Positions 24,189-32,753 of a stretch of 64,000 bases of DNA are shown piece by piece. Numbering within the stretch: position 1 is the stretch's first letter; every line of letters begins with the position of its first letter. The position numbers and the translations under genes were made by a program. The stretch is from Actinoplanes sp. KI2 (lineage in GTDB: Bacteria; Actinomycetota; Actinomycetes; Mycobacteriales; Micromonosporaceae). Location: the NCBI RefSeq assembly GCF_025630775.1, contig NZ_JAOSZE010000032.1, positions 62,001-126,000 of the forward strand, given 5' to 3'. The notes under the pieces were generated by a model, which saw nothing but the letters and a program-made list of their open reading frames with translations, had not been told where the DNA came from and did not search any database.

Positions 24189-24635
24189 GTGACCGAGAAG
24201 GAGCGCCCGGCGCGGGTGGCGGACGTGCACGAGGTGGCGGAGTCGATGCCGCACGTCACGGTCGAGTGGGGGAGCGGGGAGAACCCGGTCTACCAGGTCG
24301 GCGGGAAGTCGTTCGTGTTCTTCCGCAACCCGCGGCCGGACGCGTTCGACCCGGAGACCGGCGAGCGGTACGCCGACGTGATCGTGTTCTGGGTGGAGTC
24401 GCAGGCCGACAAGGAGGCGATGGTGCAGGACCCGTCGTCGCCGTTCTTCACCACGCCGCACTTCGACGGGCATCCATCGGTGCTGCTGCGGGCCTGCCGG
24501 ATCGGGGAGCTCAGCCGGGCCGAACTGGTCGAGGTGGTGCAGGACGCCTGGCTGTCGCGGGCCTCGGCCCGGCGGGCGGCGGCGTGGCTGGCCGCCAACC
24601 AGCCTGTCAACACCCGTACGGGGGAAGAAGTTTGA
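24189..24635 (+). CDS. MmcQ/YjbR family protein
   Basis: A 148-residue protein with the YjbR order: HEVAESMPHVTVEWG at the start, QVGGKSFVFFRN, then FFTTPHFDGHPSVLLRA and the helical end RAELVEVVQDAWLSRAS. YjbR proteins have a double-wing-like fold (CyaY-like) and are annotated as DNA-binding, but the function is unproven. GTG 24189 is preceded by GGGGCG directly after the hairpin. No operon partner downstream. Confidence 0.85.
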   Translation: MTEKERPARVADVHEVAESMPHVTVEWGSGENPVYQVGGKSFVFFRNPRPDAFDPETGERYADVIVFWVESQADKEAMVQDPSSPFFTTPHFDGHPSVLLRACRIGELSRAELVEVVQDAWLSRASARRAAAWLAANQPVNTRTGEEV

Positions 24636-24693
24636 TCGTATAGTTGATCTTCGGGACCACCTACTGATCATCGAGCCGGTAGTGTGCCCGCGC

Positions 24694-25275
24694 GTGACAG
24701 AGTTTCCTCCCCCTGCGCCGCAGGGTCAGCAGCCGGGATATGCGCCGGCACCTGGGCAGCAGCCCTACCCGCAGCCGGGGCAGCCGGGACAGCCGCCCTA
24801 CCCGGCCGCTCCGACGATCACCGCCGCGCCGGAGGAGTCCGCGAAGAAGAAGCGCGGCCTCGTCCGCAACGTCATTGTCGTGGTCGGCGCCCTCGTGGTG
24901 GTGGGCATTGGCGTCATCGCCAACCTTGGGACCAAGGAGGTGACGGAGCTCAAGGCCGGCGACTGCGTGACGAAGCTGGAGGAGTCCGACAGCGTCAGCA
25001 AGCTGCCGGTCGTCGACTGCGCCAAGCCGCATCAGGGCGAGGTCTACTTCGCGTTCCAACTGCCGTCCGGCGACTACCCGGGCGACCAGAAGGTGCAGAA
25101 GGACGCCGAGGACCGGTGCTCCAAGGAGATCAACACCTATGCCGGCGCGGGCGCGGACGAGAAGTTCGACATCTTCTACCTGCGGCCCAGCTCGGACGAC
25201 TGGTCGCGGGACCGCGGCGTCACCTGCATCGCGACCGACGCGAACAAGTCGGTGACCGGGTCGATCAAGAAGTAA
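24694..25275 (+). CDS. Septum formation family protein (membrane-anchored)
   Basis: A 193-residue protein. A cytoplasmic Pro/Gln/Gly-rich tail (about residues 1-45) precedes a basic KKKRG and one membrane helix (about 53-72). An outer domain follows with four cysteines (GDCVTKLEE, VVDCAKPHQGEV, RCSKEI, VTCIATD) and the GDC..C.PH..E pattern of the septum-formation domain. The outer cysteines probably form disulphides. GTG 24694 is preferred over GTG 24682. The 3' end, including the stop, is duplicated in the DNA. Confidence 0.8.
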   Translation: MTEFPPPAPQGQQPGYAPAPGQQPYPQPGQPGQPPYPAAPTITAAPEESAKKKRGLVRNVIVVVGALVVVGIGVIANLGTKEVTELKAGDCVTKLEESDSVSKLPVVDCAKPHQGEVYFAFQLPSGDYPGDQKVQKDAEDRCSKEINTYAGAGADEKFDIFYLRPSSDDWSRDRGVTCIATDANKSVTGSIKK

Positions 25276-25300
25276 CCCCGTCGATCAAGAAGTAACCCCG
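25261..25300. repeat. Exact 20-bp tandem duplication spanning the stop codon
   Basis: TCGATCAAGAAGTAACCCCG is repeated twice without change (25261-25280 and 25281-25300). The first copy encodes SIKK and the TAA stop of the septum-formation gene, and the second repeats the same end behind it. Confidence 0.95.
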
Positions 25301-25310
25301 GAGCTTGGTT

Positions 25311-25347
25311 CCGCCCGGCGCATTTCCTGCGCCGGGCGGTTTTCTTT
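25311..25347. terminator. Rho-independent terminator
   Basis: A 12-bp perfect stem (25311-25322 with 25328-25339, CCGCCCGGCGCA and its complement), loop TTTCC, then TTTTCTTT. It sits after the septum-formation gene and before the convergent ABC operon. Confidence 0.9.
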
Positions 25348-25438
25348 GACCGTACGTGTCGGGACCGGTCCCCGGTCGAGCGGACCGGCCAGGTGGGTGG
25401 CCGGGCTCCGCGCCCGGCCGCCGGGTTGTCCTGCATGG

Positions 25439-26620
25439 TCAGAGCGTGCGGAGCGCCTCGACCGGGGACAGTCTCGCCGCCCGGGCCGCCGGATAGAGCC
25501 CGGCCAGCGCCCCCACCAGCAGCGCGGCGGCCAGGCCGGCGGCCGGCGCGGACAGCGGCACGGCGACCGGGTTGCCACCGAGCCGGGCCGCCACCGCCGT
25601 GGCCGCGATGCCCAGGGCGACGCCGAGTACGCCGCCCGCCACGGCCAGCAGGGTCGACTCGAGCAGGAATTGCCACGCGACGTGCCGCCGGCGCGCACCC
25701 AGCGCCCGCCGCAGGCCGATCTCGCCGCGGCGCTCCAGGACCGAGATGACCATGATGTTGGCGATGCCCACCCCGGCGATCAGCAGCGCGATGCCGCCCA
25801 GCCCCAGGAACAGGCCGACGAACGCGCCCTTCGCCGCGATCCGGGCCACCAGCAGGTCGGACGGGCGGCGTACCTGCACGTCGTCCTTGCCGTCGGGGAC
25901 CGTGGTCGCGGTGAGCACGGCGGCCACCGACGCCACCTGGTCGGGGTCGGCGCGCAGGTAGATCCGGCTCGGACCGGCGTCGCGGGCGAAGACCCGCTCG
26001 GCCTGTCCGAAGCTGATCAGGGCCGCCACGTCGATCTCGGGGGCGACCGCCACCGGCGCGAGCACGCCGGTGACCGTGAAGTAGTGGTTGCCCAGCAGGA
26101 TCTGGGTCGGGGTGTCCAGCGAGCCGACGCCGAGGATCTTCGCGGCCTCGTAGCCGAGGACCGTGACCGGATAGTGCTCGGCGGCCGCGTCGAGGTACCG
26201 GCCGAGCAGCAGGTGCGCCGACATGGTGGGCAGCAGCGAGCCCTGGGCGGCGAGCACGTTCATGCCGCCGCCCTGCTCGACGGGTATCGCCCGGGTACGC
26301 CGGACGGTCACGTTGTCGACCGAGCCGACCGCCGTGACCGTCCGCACCGGCGGAATCCGGGCGATCATCGACTCGGCGGTCAGCGGCAGCGGCACCGTGC
26401 GGCCGTTGACCGTTTCCGCCGACGCCACGGTGAGCAGGTTGCCCTCCTCGCCGAGCTGGGTGAGCAACTGGGCCTTGGCGGACTGGGCGATGCCGAGCAC
26501 GGCGACCACCGCGGCGACCGCGATGGCGATGCCGAGCGCGGAGAGCGCGGCCCGGATCCGGCGGGAGCGCAGGCCGGCCGTGGCGACGCCGATCGCGTCC
26601 GGGAAACGCAGTCTCGACAT
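25439..26620 (-). CDS. MacB-type ABC transporter permease (FtsX family)
   Basis: A 393-residue permease with the MacB layout: one N-terminal helix (AALSALGIAIAVAAVVAVLG), a large extracytoplasmic domain (about residues 45-270), then three C-terminal helices containing the FtsX pattern ISVLERRGEIGLRRALGARRRH. MacB-type pumps transmit ATPase motion across the membrane to expel peptides, lipoproteins or antibiotics. ATG 26620 overlaps the upstream ATPase stop. It is the last gene of a four-gene operon with lipoprotein, adaptor and ATPase. Confidence 0.9.
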   Translation of the reverse strand: MSRLRFPDAIGVATAGLRSRRIRAALSALGIAIAVAAVVAVLGIAQSAKAQLLTQLGEEGNLLTVASAETVNGRTVPLPLTAESMIARIPPVRTVTAVGSVDNVTVRRTRAIPVEQGGGMNVLAAQGSLLPTMSAHLLLGRYLDAAAEHYPVTVLGYEAAKILGVGSLDTPTQILLGNHYFTVTGVLAPVAVAPEIDVAALISFGQAERVFARDAGPSRIYLRADPDQVASVAAVLTATTVPDGKDDVQVRRPSDLLVARIAAKGAFVGLFLGLGGIALLIAGVGIANIMVISVLERRGEIGLRRALGARRRHVAWQFLLESTLLAVAGGVLGVALGIAATAVAARLGGNPVAVPLSAPAAGLAAALLVGALAGLYPAARAARLSPVEALRTL

Positions 26621-27309
26621 CAGCCCCGGCCTCCGCTGTCGGCGACGATCCGGCCGTCGACCAGCGACACCTGCCGCCGCATCGCCGCCGCGACCTCGGC
26701 GTTGTGGGTGATCAGCACGACCGTGGTGCCGTCGTGGGCGAGCCCGGACAGCAGCGCGGTGATCCCGGCGCCGGTGGTCGAGTCGAGATTCCCGGTCGGC
26801 TCGTCGGCGAGCAGCACGGCCGGCCGGCCGACGATCGCCCGGGCGATGGCGACCCGCTGGCGTTCGCCGCCGGAGAGTTGCCCGGCGCGGTGCCGGGTGC
26901 GGCTCTCCAGGCCCACCTCCCACAGCACCTCGGCGGCCCGCTCGCGCCGGACCTTGCCCGGCATCCCCCGATAGAGCAGGCCGGTGGCCACGTTGTCGAG
27001 CACGCTGAGCTGCTCGAGCAGGAAGAACTGCTGGAACACGAAGCCGAGCCGGGTGGCACGGACCTCGGACAGCTGCGGGTCGGAGAGCGCCGACGTGTCG
27101 GTGCCGGCGATGCGTACCGTCCCGCTGGTGGGCCGTTCGAGCGTGCCGAGGATGCTCAGCAGCGTCGACTTGCCGGCCCCGGACTGGCCGGTGATCGCCA
27201 CCGTCTCGCCGGCGTCGACCACCAGGTCGATGTCGGCCAGGGCGGTCACCGCGGTCGGCGGCGGATAGACCTTGCCGACCCCGGAGAGCTCGAGCGCGCG
27301 ACCGGTCAT
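26620..27309 (-). CDS. MacB-type ABC transporter ATP-binding protein
   Basis: A 229-residue LolD/MacB ATPase. Walker A is GQSGAGKST, the Q-loop is VFQQFFLLEQLSV, the signature LSGGERQR, and Walker B VLLADEPTGNLD with ITHN. It couples ATP hydrolysis to the FtsX-type permease encoded next. ATG 27309 overlaps the adaptor stop by four bases; the longer frame is a shadow of the adaptor gene. Confidence 0.94.
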   Translation of the reverse strand: MTGRALELSGVGKVYPPPTAVTALADIDLVVDAGETVAITGQSGAGKSTLLSILGTLERPTSGTVRIAGTDTSALSDPQLSEVRATRLGFVFQQFFLLEQLSVLDNVATGLLYRGMPGKVRRERAAEVLWEVGLESRTRHRAGQLSGGERQRVAIARAIVGRPAVLLADEPTGNLDSTTGAGITALLSGLAHDGTTVVLITHNAEVAAAMRRQVSLVDGRIVADSGGRG

Positions 27310-28379
27310 GCTGCCGGCACCTCCACCTTGGCGCCCTCGTGCAGGTCGCCGCCCTTGACCTCGACCTGGGTGTCGGAGAACAGCCCGGTGGTGACCCCGA
27401 TCAGCCGCCGGGCGCCGCCGTCGAGCAGGTACAGGCCGTACCCGCCGCCGGCCAGCGCGACCAGAGCGGTGATCGGCACGACCAGGGCGTTCTTGACCGA
27501 CGCGTCGGTGACGTGCACCTCGACCGGCGCCTGGTCGAACCCGGCGCCGGCGACCTGGCGGGCGAGCGTGACGACCGCCCCGATCGTCGGCAGCTGGCTG
27601 CCCCGGCCCTGGTCGTCCGGCATCGGCGCGGAGGCCACGGTGGACAGCCGGGTGACCCGGCCGGGCACGCTCTGCCCGGTCGGCATGATCACGGTGACCG
27701 CGTCGTGCGGGTGGACGGCGTGCGATTCGGTCACCGGGATCGCCAGGGTCACCGCCACGGTGGTCGACGTGCCGGTGACCAGCGGGCCGCCCCCGCCGGC
27801 CGGGGCGCCGACCTGCGCGCCGAGGGCGGTGACCCGCATCCGGCCGGGCTGGAAGGTGACCGCGCCGAGGTCGAGCCGGCCGGTCACCGGCTGGTGGGTG
27901 GCGCGCTGCCAGCGGCGTAGCGCGGCGGCGGTGGCGTGGGTGAAATGCCCGTCCACCGTGAGGTCGCCGGCGTAGCCGAGGGCGGTGAGGTTGTCCTCCA
28001 GGGCGCGCACGTCCGGGCCGTCGGTCACGCCCGGCGACAGCGACCGCCAGGCGGGCTTGCTGCCGTAGAAGAGCCGTACCGGCCGGTTGTCGATCGCGAA
28101 GACCGGCCGGCCCCGGGTGATCACCTGGCCCGGCTCGGGCATCCAGGTCACGGTGCCGGTCTCGCCGGTGTAGACCCGGTAGGTCCCGACGTAGCCGAGC
28201 GTGCCGGAAACGATCGACGTGGTGGACAGGTCGGTGCGGGTCACCGTCACCGACCCGGTCGGCACCCGGGTCACGGCCGCGGGGGCCGCGGGGGTGCCGG
28301 TCAGCCACCAGCCGGCTCCGGCTCCGGCCGCCACCACCGCCAGGGCGGCCCCGCCGCTCAGCAGCGTCCGCCTACGCAT
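27306..28379 (-). CDS. HlyD-like adaptor with peptidoglycan-binding domain
   Basis: A 357-residue exported or membrane-anchored protein. The N-terminus MRRRTLLSGGAALAVVAAGA is a signal/anchor. A membrane-fusion-type beta region follows (YTGETGTVTWMPEPGQVITR). A PG_binding_1 domain lies in the middle (about residues 118-160, GPDVRALEDNLTALGYAGDL then AALRRWQ). The C-terminal barrel ends GDLHEGAKVEVPAA. In Gram-positive bacteria such adaptors accompany MacB-type pumps and may reach the cell wall. It overlaps the lipoprotein gene by eight bases. Confidence 0.85.
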   Translation of the reverse strand: MRRRTLLSGGAALAVVAAGAGAGWWLTGTPAAPAAVTRVPTGSVTVTRTDLSTTSIVSGTLGYVGTYRVYTGETGTVTWMPEPGQVITRGRPVFAIDNRPVRLFYGSKPAWRSLSPGVTDGPDVRALEDNLTALGYAGDLTVDGHFTHATAAALRRWQRATHQPVTGRLDLGAVTFQPGRMRVTALGAQVGAPAGGGGPLVTGTSTTVAVTLAIPVTESHAVHPHDAVTVIMPTGQSVPGRVTRLSTVASAPMPDDQGRGSQLPTIGAVVTLARQVAGAGFDQAPVEVHVTDASVKNALVVPITALVALAGGGYGLYLLDGGARRLIGVTTGLFSDTQVEVKGGDLHEGAKVEVPAA

Positions 28380-29013
28380 GGCCGAGGTTTCCCAGGCTGG
28401 ACGCGGACGCCTCGGCGTCCAGGATCGGCCGGCAGGCCTCGACCGCCCGCCTGAAGATCGGGTTCTCCTTGCCGCCCGGCGGCACCTCGTCGGGGCTCAG
28501 GCCGAAGCCCTTGCCCGGGGAGAACCGGCTCTGCGCGGTCGGGTCCTTCATCGCCGTCAGGCCGTTCGCGCGCAGGCACTGGGCCGCCCGCACCCCGGCC
28601 TGGATGAGCGCGGGCGGCGGCGGCCCCTGGTCGCGGATCGCGAAGTTCGCCGCGTGGATGAGGTCCTGGCAGGCGTTGGTGAGGGCGGTCAGCTGCTCGC
28701 CGCTGAGGCTGCGCATGGCGACCTCGTCGGTGTAGACGTAGCCGTCCGCGGTCAGCACCGGGTCCTGGTAGTTCGGCGCGCCGTGCTGCCGGATGCACTG
28801 CGCGGCCGCGTGCAGCCTGGCCCGTCGCGCGGCGCTCGCGTCGCCGGCCACGGCGTTCGGGTTGTCGTCCTTCGGCTCCCGGGCGCCGGCGCTCGCGTTC
28901 GCGCCGCCGCCGGTCGCCAGCCGCGGCACCGACGGCGTCGCCGGGCCGCCGCCGCACGCGCCGAGGCTGATCAGCAGGATCGTGGCCGCCACGGCCACGG
29001 GGAACTGTCGCAC
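28372..29013 (-). CDS. Putative lipoprotein, first gene of the MacB-type operon
   Basis: A 213-residue secreted lipoprotein with signal peptide and lipobox LGAC (Cys20). The mature part has two related segments, AAQCIRQHGAPNYQDP and AAQCLRANGLTAMKDP, an internal duplication with one Cys each, plus other cysteines (NACQDL, EACRPI). This matches many actinobacterial lipoproteins that precede adaptor/MacB genes. It may be an extracytoplasmic sensor or ligand binder; no enzyme motif is visible. Confidence 0.8.
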   Translation of the reverse strand: MRQFPVAVAATILLISLGACGGGPATPSVPRLATGGGANASAGAREPKDDNPNAVAGDASAARRARLHAAAQCIRQHGAPNYQDPVLTADGYVYTDEVAMRSLSGEQLTALTNACQDLIHAANFAIRDQGPPPPALIQAGVRAAQCLRANGLTAMKDPTAQSRFSPGKGFGLSPDEVPPGGKENPIFRRAVEACRPILDAEASASSLGNLGHA

Positions 29014-29156
29014 CGCGATACCCCCGTTCTCGGGTCGTCATCGACGCCGACAGGTGTATCGGGTGAGCGGTGACACCACCGCTACCGGCCATGTTGGACG
29101 GATGTCACGTCCGGCGGGAGGCGGCGGCTTCGGGCGGCCAGGAACAGGCGCGCGTC

Positions 29157-30137
29157 CTAGCCGGCGAGGCTCCAGACGACGCCCGCGGCGCCCGCGATCA
29201 CGCAGTAGATCGCGAACGGGTTCAGCGTCCGGGTCTCGAAATACTTGGTGAGAAACCGCAGGGAGACGTACGCGGCGACGCCGGCGACGAGGCTGCCCGC
29301 GAGCACCGGCCCGAGGATGCCGTGCCCCTCCGGCCCGGCCAGCTCGGGGAGCTTCAGCACGCCGGCCGCGGCGATCACGGGCGTGGCCAGCAGGAAGGCG
29401 AACCGGGCGGAGTCCTCGTGGGTGAGCCCGCGCAGCAGGCCGGCACCGATCGTGGAACCCGAGCGGCTGATGCCCGGCAGCAGCGCGAGGATCTGCGCCG
29501 ACCCGATCAGCAGGGCCTGCTTCCAGGACTGGCCGGCGATCCGCTGGTCGGACTCGACGTCGCCGCCGTGCCCGGCCGAGACACCACCGTCGTCGCCGCC
29601 ACCGGCGGCCGCGGTCGTGCTCGCGTACACCCCGGCCGGGCCGACCGGCACCGGCACCCGGACCGCCGCCCGCTGCCGGCTGCGCAGCCGCTCGACCGTG
29701 GCGAGCAGCACCCCGTTCAGGATCAGGAAGAGCGAGGCGGGCAGCGGTTTGCCCAGTGCTGTCCGCACGGTGTGCTCGAGCGCCAGCCCGGCCAGTCCGA
29801 CCGGGACGGTCGCCACGATCAGCAGCCAGGCGAGCCGCTCGTCGGGGCTGGTGATCGCGCGGTGGCGGACCGAGCTGATCAGGCCGCGGACGATCCGGAC
29901 CCAGTCGGCGCGGAAGAACCAGACCAGCGCGGCGGCGGTCGCGACGTGCACGGCGACGACGAACGCCAGGTACGGCGATTGGTCGGCGCTCATGTTGAGG
30001 TCACGGGCCCACTGACCGCCGATCACCGCGGGGAGCAGGATGCTGTGCCCGAGGCTCGATACCGGAAAGAGCTCGGTGACACCCTGCAGCAGCCCGATGA
30101 CGATCGCCTCGGGATAGGTCAATGACGCGTGAACCAT
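29157..30137 (-). CDS. uppP: Undecaprenyl-diphosphatase
   Basis: A 326-residue polytopic enzyme that recycles the cell-wall lipid carrier by removing one phosphate from undecaprenyl diphosphate. Active-site signatures are present: QGVTELFPVSSLGHS near the N-terminus and LPGISRSGSTIG in the second half. A Gly/Asp-rich loop in the middle (about residues 170-190) is longer than usual. GTG/ATG choice: ATG 30137 with GGAGGA ten bases upstream is preferred over ATG 30161. UppP activity is linked to bacitracin resistance in other species. Confidence 0.95.
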   Translation of the reverse strand: MVHASLTYPEAIVIGLLQGVTELFPVSSLGHSILLPAVIGGQWARDLNMSADQSPYLAFVVAVHVATAAALVWFFRADWVRIVRGLISSVRHRAITSPDERLAWLLIVATVPVGLAGLALEHTVRTALGKPLPASLFLILNGVLLATVERLRSRQRAAVRVPVPVGPAGVYASTTAAAGGGDDGGVSAGHGGDVESDQRIAGQSWKQALLIGSAQILALLPGISRSGSTIGAGLLRGLTHEDSARFAFLLATPVIAAAGVLKLPELAGPEGHGILGPVLAGSLVAGVAAYVSLRFLTKYFETRTLNPFAIYCVIAGAAGVVWSLAG

Positions 30138-30281
30138 GGCGGCGCATCCTCCTTGTCGCATCCTGAACTTTCGCTGAGGACTGCAACCCGGACAAGTGTG
30201 GATAAATCCGGTTTTCAGGACTTATTCAGCTCCGCTCCGGCACGCTCTCCGGCAGTGATCGAGCCGAACAGAGGAGAAAGC

Positions 30282-31127
30282 GTGACCGCGACCACACACC
30301 GCGCCGCCCCGGCGAGGGCCGTGCTGAAGAAGCTGCCGGAGATCACCCTGGCGTTCTGGATCATGAAGGTGGCCGCGACGACCCTCGGCGAGACCGCCGG
30401 TGACCTGATCGCCCAGACCCTGCGGCTCGGGTACTTTCTCAGCACGGTCACCCTGTTCGCCATCTTCGTGGTGACCCTGGTGATCCAGTTGCGGTCCCGC
30501 CGGTACAACCCGATCTACTACTGGACGGTCATCCTGTCCACGAGCATGGCCGGCACCACGCTGTCCGACTTCATGAACCGGGACACGCACTACCTGGCGC
30601 CCGGCACCGGTTCGCTCGGCTGGGGTCCGCAGGGGCTGGGCCTCGGCTACCCGACCGGGGCGGCGATCCTGACCTCGCTGCTGATCGGCGTCTTCATCGC
30701 CTGGAAGACCACCGGCCTGCCGTTCGACATCAACCGCATCCGGACCTTCCGCGGCGAGGCGCTGTTCTGGACCGCCATCCTGATCTCCAACACGCTCGGC
30801 ACGTCGATGGGCGACTTCCTCTCCGACAGCTCCGGCCTCGGCTACCTCGGCGGCGCCCTGCTGATCACCGGCGCACTGACCGTCCTCGCGATCGCCACGA
30901 CGATCCGCCGGGTGCCGAACGTGCTGATCTTCTGGCTGGCGTTCGTGCTGACCCGCCCGCTCGGCGCCACGGTCGGCGACTTCTTCACCAAGCCGGTCGT
31001 CAAGGGCGGCCTCGGGCTGGGCACCTACGGCGCGTCCGCGGCGCTGGTCGCCGTGCTGGCCGGCTTCATGGCGTGGTCGGCGATGCGCGAACGCAACCGC
31101 CCGGCGGTGCTGCTCAGCGCCGGCTGA
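30282..31127 (+). CDS. COG4705-type membrane protein with four internal repeats
   Basis: A 281-residue polytopic membrane protein. Four repeat units each carry a Trp helix followed by a polar GD motif: TLGETAGDL, GTTLSDFM, GTSMGDFL and GATVGDFF, with LGY/LGTY loops after them. Eight helices are predicted, two per unit. It matches the uncharacterised membrane-anchored family COG4705. GTG 30282 is preceded by GAGGAGAAA; the longer frame from 30129 runs through the divergent uppP start and is rejected. Transport of a metal or small ion through the acidic repeats is a guess. Confidence 0.85.
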   Translation: MTATTHRAAPARAVLKKLPEITLAFWIMKVAATTLGETAGDLIAQTLRLGYFLSTVTLFAIFVVTLVIQLRSRRYNPIYYWTVILSTSMAGTTLSDFMNRDTHYLAPGTGSLGWGPQGLGLGYPTGAAILTSLLIGVFIAWKTTGLPFDINRIRTFRGEALFWTAILISNTLGTSMGDFLSDSSGLGYLGGALLITGALTVLAIATTIRRVPNVLIFWLAFVLTRPLGATVGDFFTKPVVKGGLGLGTYGASAALVAVLAGFMAWSAMRERNRPAVLLSAG

Positions 31128-31152
31128 GCAGGGGCGCAGTGGACTTTCGGTG

Positions 31153-31696
31153 TTACCGGGTCTCCCAGACCGGCTGCCGGGGCTCATCGTTGTGGACGAT
31201 GACGTCGACGTGATCGGTCGGGCGGACCGTAGCGAAATAGAACTCCTGGGCGGGGATGTAACGCTCGCGCCAGCGGCGCTCGACCTCAGCCCGGGACGAC
31301 ACCCGGCGCTCTCGGATCACGGCACGATCCACGGTCGTCTCGAGCGAGGTCGACACGAAGACGCGCAGGTCGGAAACGTCGATCTCCGCCCGGACCGAGC
31401 GGATCGAGCAGGACCCGGGCCAGCCGGTCGTGGTCGTGGGCGTCGAGGTAGCAGCCCTCGGCCGAGTACTCGCCGCGCGGATAGCGCCGCGCCTTGGGGA
31501 CCAGGAAATCGTCGATCGTCGCGCGGATGACGTCGCGGCCCCGGGCGCGCAGGACGACGGCCAGTTCGTCGGCGAGCGTGGTCTTGCCCGAGGCGGGCGG
31601 CCCGTCGATGGCGACCCGAGTCGGGTGTGCGACGGCGATCGACCCGACTGCCTCAGCCAGGCGGCCCAGGAGCTCGTCGCGAGTCCCTAGGTCCAT
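31153..31696 (-). pseudogene. Uridine kinase family P-loop protein, frameshifted with an internal deletion
   Basis: The 5' part (from ATG 31696) reads a normal NTP-binding protein: IDGPPASGKTTLADEL Walker A at about residues 30-45, then TIDDFLVPKARRYPRGEYS and LLDPLGPGGDRRF. Near 31370-31376 the frame shifts. The next frame continues DLRVFVSTSLETTVDRAV and the family C-terminus EFYFATVRPTDHVDV, with stop at 31153. The segment usually between these blocks (the second strand with the FDGVFLLRPEL-type motif) is missing. An internal deletion is more likely than a sequencing slip. The product is probably non-functional. Confidence 0.8.
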
Positions 31697-31820
31697 ACAG
31701 TGAGGTTAGTCCCAGGTTGAACAAGGCCTCGTCCAGCGTCCCGGGGCTGCCGACAGCGCACGACGGCCGGCCTACGCTAAATGTCGGCGAGCGGCGGCAG
31801 GTAGCGGCTACCGTGCCGCC

Positions 31821-32696
31821 ATGGTCGATGCCGACGAGCGGTTTGTGGCCTCCGGCCCGCTGCGGATCTGGACCGAGCGGGTCGGGGATCCGGAGCTCCC
31901 CGCAGTCCTGATGGTGATGGGATCCGGCGCGCAGAGCGTCAGTTGCCCCGATGCGCTGGTCGGCCGGCTTGTCGAGCGGGGCGTTCAGGTGCTCCGATTC
32001 GATCATCGGGACACCGGCCGGTCCAGCGTCGTCGACTTCGATGCTCACCCGTACACGATCGGGGACATGGCTCGCGACTGCCTGGCCGTGCTGGACGGGT
32101 ACGGACTGGATTCCGCTCACGTGGCCGGGACTTCGCTGGGCGGCATGATCGCGCAATGGCTGGGTGTGCACGCGCCGGACCGGGTTCGGTCGCTGACGGT
32201 CATATCGAGCACGCCGATGGGTCATGATCTGCGGCCGGTGTGGGCACGGGCGCAGGCCGGCGAGCCGGCCGACCCGGATGATCTGCCGCCGCCGGCGCCG
32301 GCGTACTTCGCGCACCTGGCCGCCGGGCTGCCAGCGGGCGTGGAGTCCGACGTAACCCTGTTCCGGGTCTTCAACGGGCCGGTCCGGCCGTTCGACGAAC
32401 CGGCCGCCCGGGCGATGCTGGAGCTGGCGCTGTCGCGGGCCACCGACCCGGCGGCCGCGGCCAACCACGGCCGGGCCGCGTGGACGCCTTCGCCGGACGT
32501 GCTCGTCCCGCTGTCGTCGATCACCGCGCCGACCTCGATCGTGCACGGCGACCAGGATCCGGTCCATCCGCCGGCTCACGGCAAGGCCCTGGCCGCCGCG
32601 ATTCCCGGCGCGGTCCTGCACATCGTGCCCGGAATGGGCCACGTCATGACCTCGCCCGGCCTGCCCGAGCAGATCGCCGACCTGATCCGGCTGTAA
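31821..32696 (+). CDS. Alpha/beta hydrolase
   Basis: A 291-residue alpha/beta hydrolase. The nucleophile elbow is AGTSLGG (Ser about 104), preceded by RFDHRDTGRSS and the HG-less MVMGSGAQS oxyanion segment. The acid lies in VHGDQDPVHPP and the His in VPGMGHVM. The DHRDTGRS pattern resembles aclacinomycin methylesterase (RdmC)-like hydrolases. Substrate unknown. It is transcribed away from the broken kinase gene, with a separate promoter likely. Confidence 0.88.
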   Translation: MVDADERFVASGPLRIWTERVGDPELPAVLMVMGSGAQSVSCPDALVGRLVERGVQVLRFDHRDTGRSSVVDFDAHPYTIGDMARDCLAVLDGYGLDSAHVAGTSLGGMIAQWLGVHAPDRVRSLTVISSTPMGHDLRPVWARAQAGEPADPDDLPPPAPAYFAHLAAGLPAGVESDVTLFRVFNGPVRPFDEPAARAMLELALSRATDPAAAANHGRAAWTPSPDVLVPLSSITAPTSIVHGDQDPVHPPAHGKALAAAIPGAVLHIVPGMGHVMTSPGLPEQIADLIRL

Positions 32697-32753
32697 CCGG
32701 CCACCGGCGCGTCACGGTGCAGAATCGCCGTCCGGGGAGGCGACCATACGGGG

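Noticed and set aside
31286..31696. Two separate genes in place of the broken kinase
   Set aside because: The two frames hold the consecutive halves of one P-loop family, joined at the expected point apart from a missing segment.
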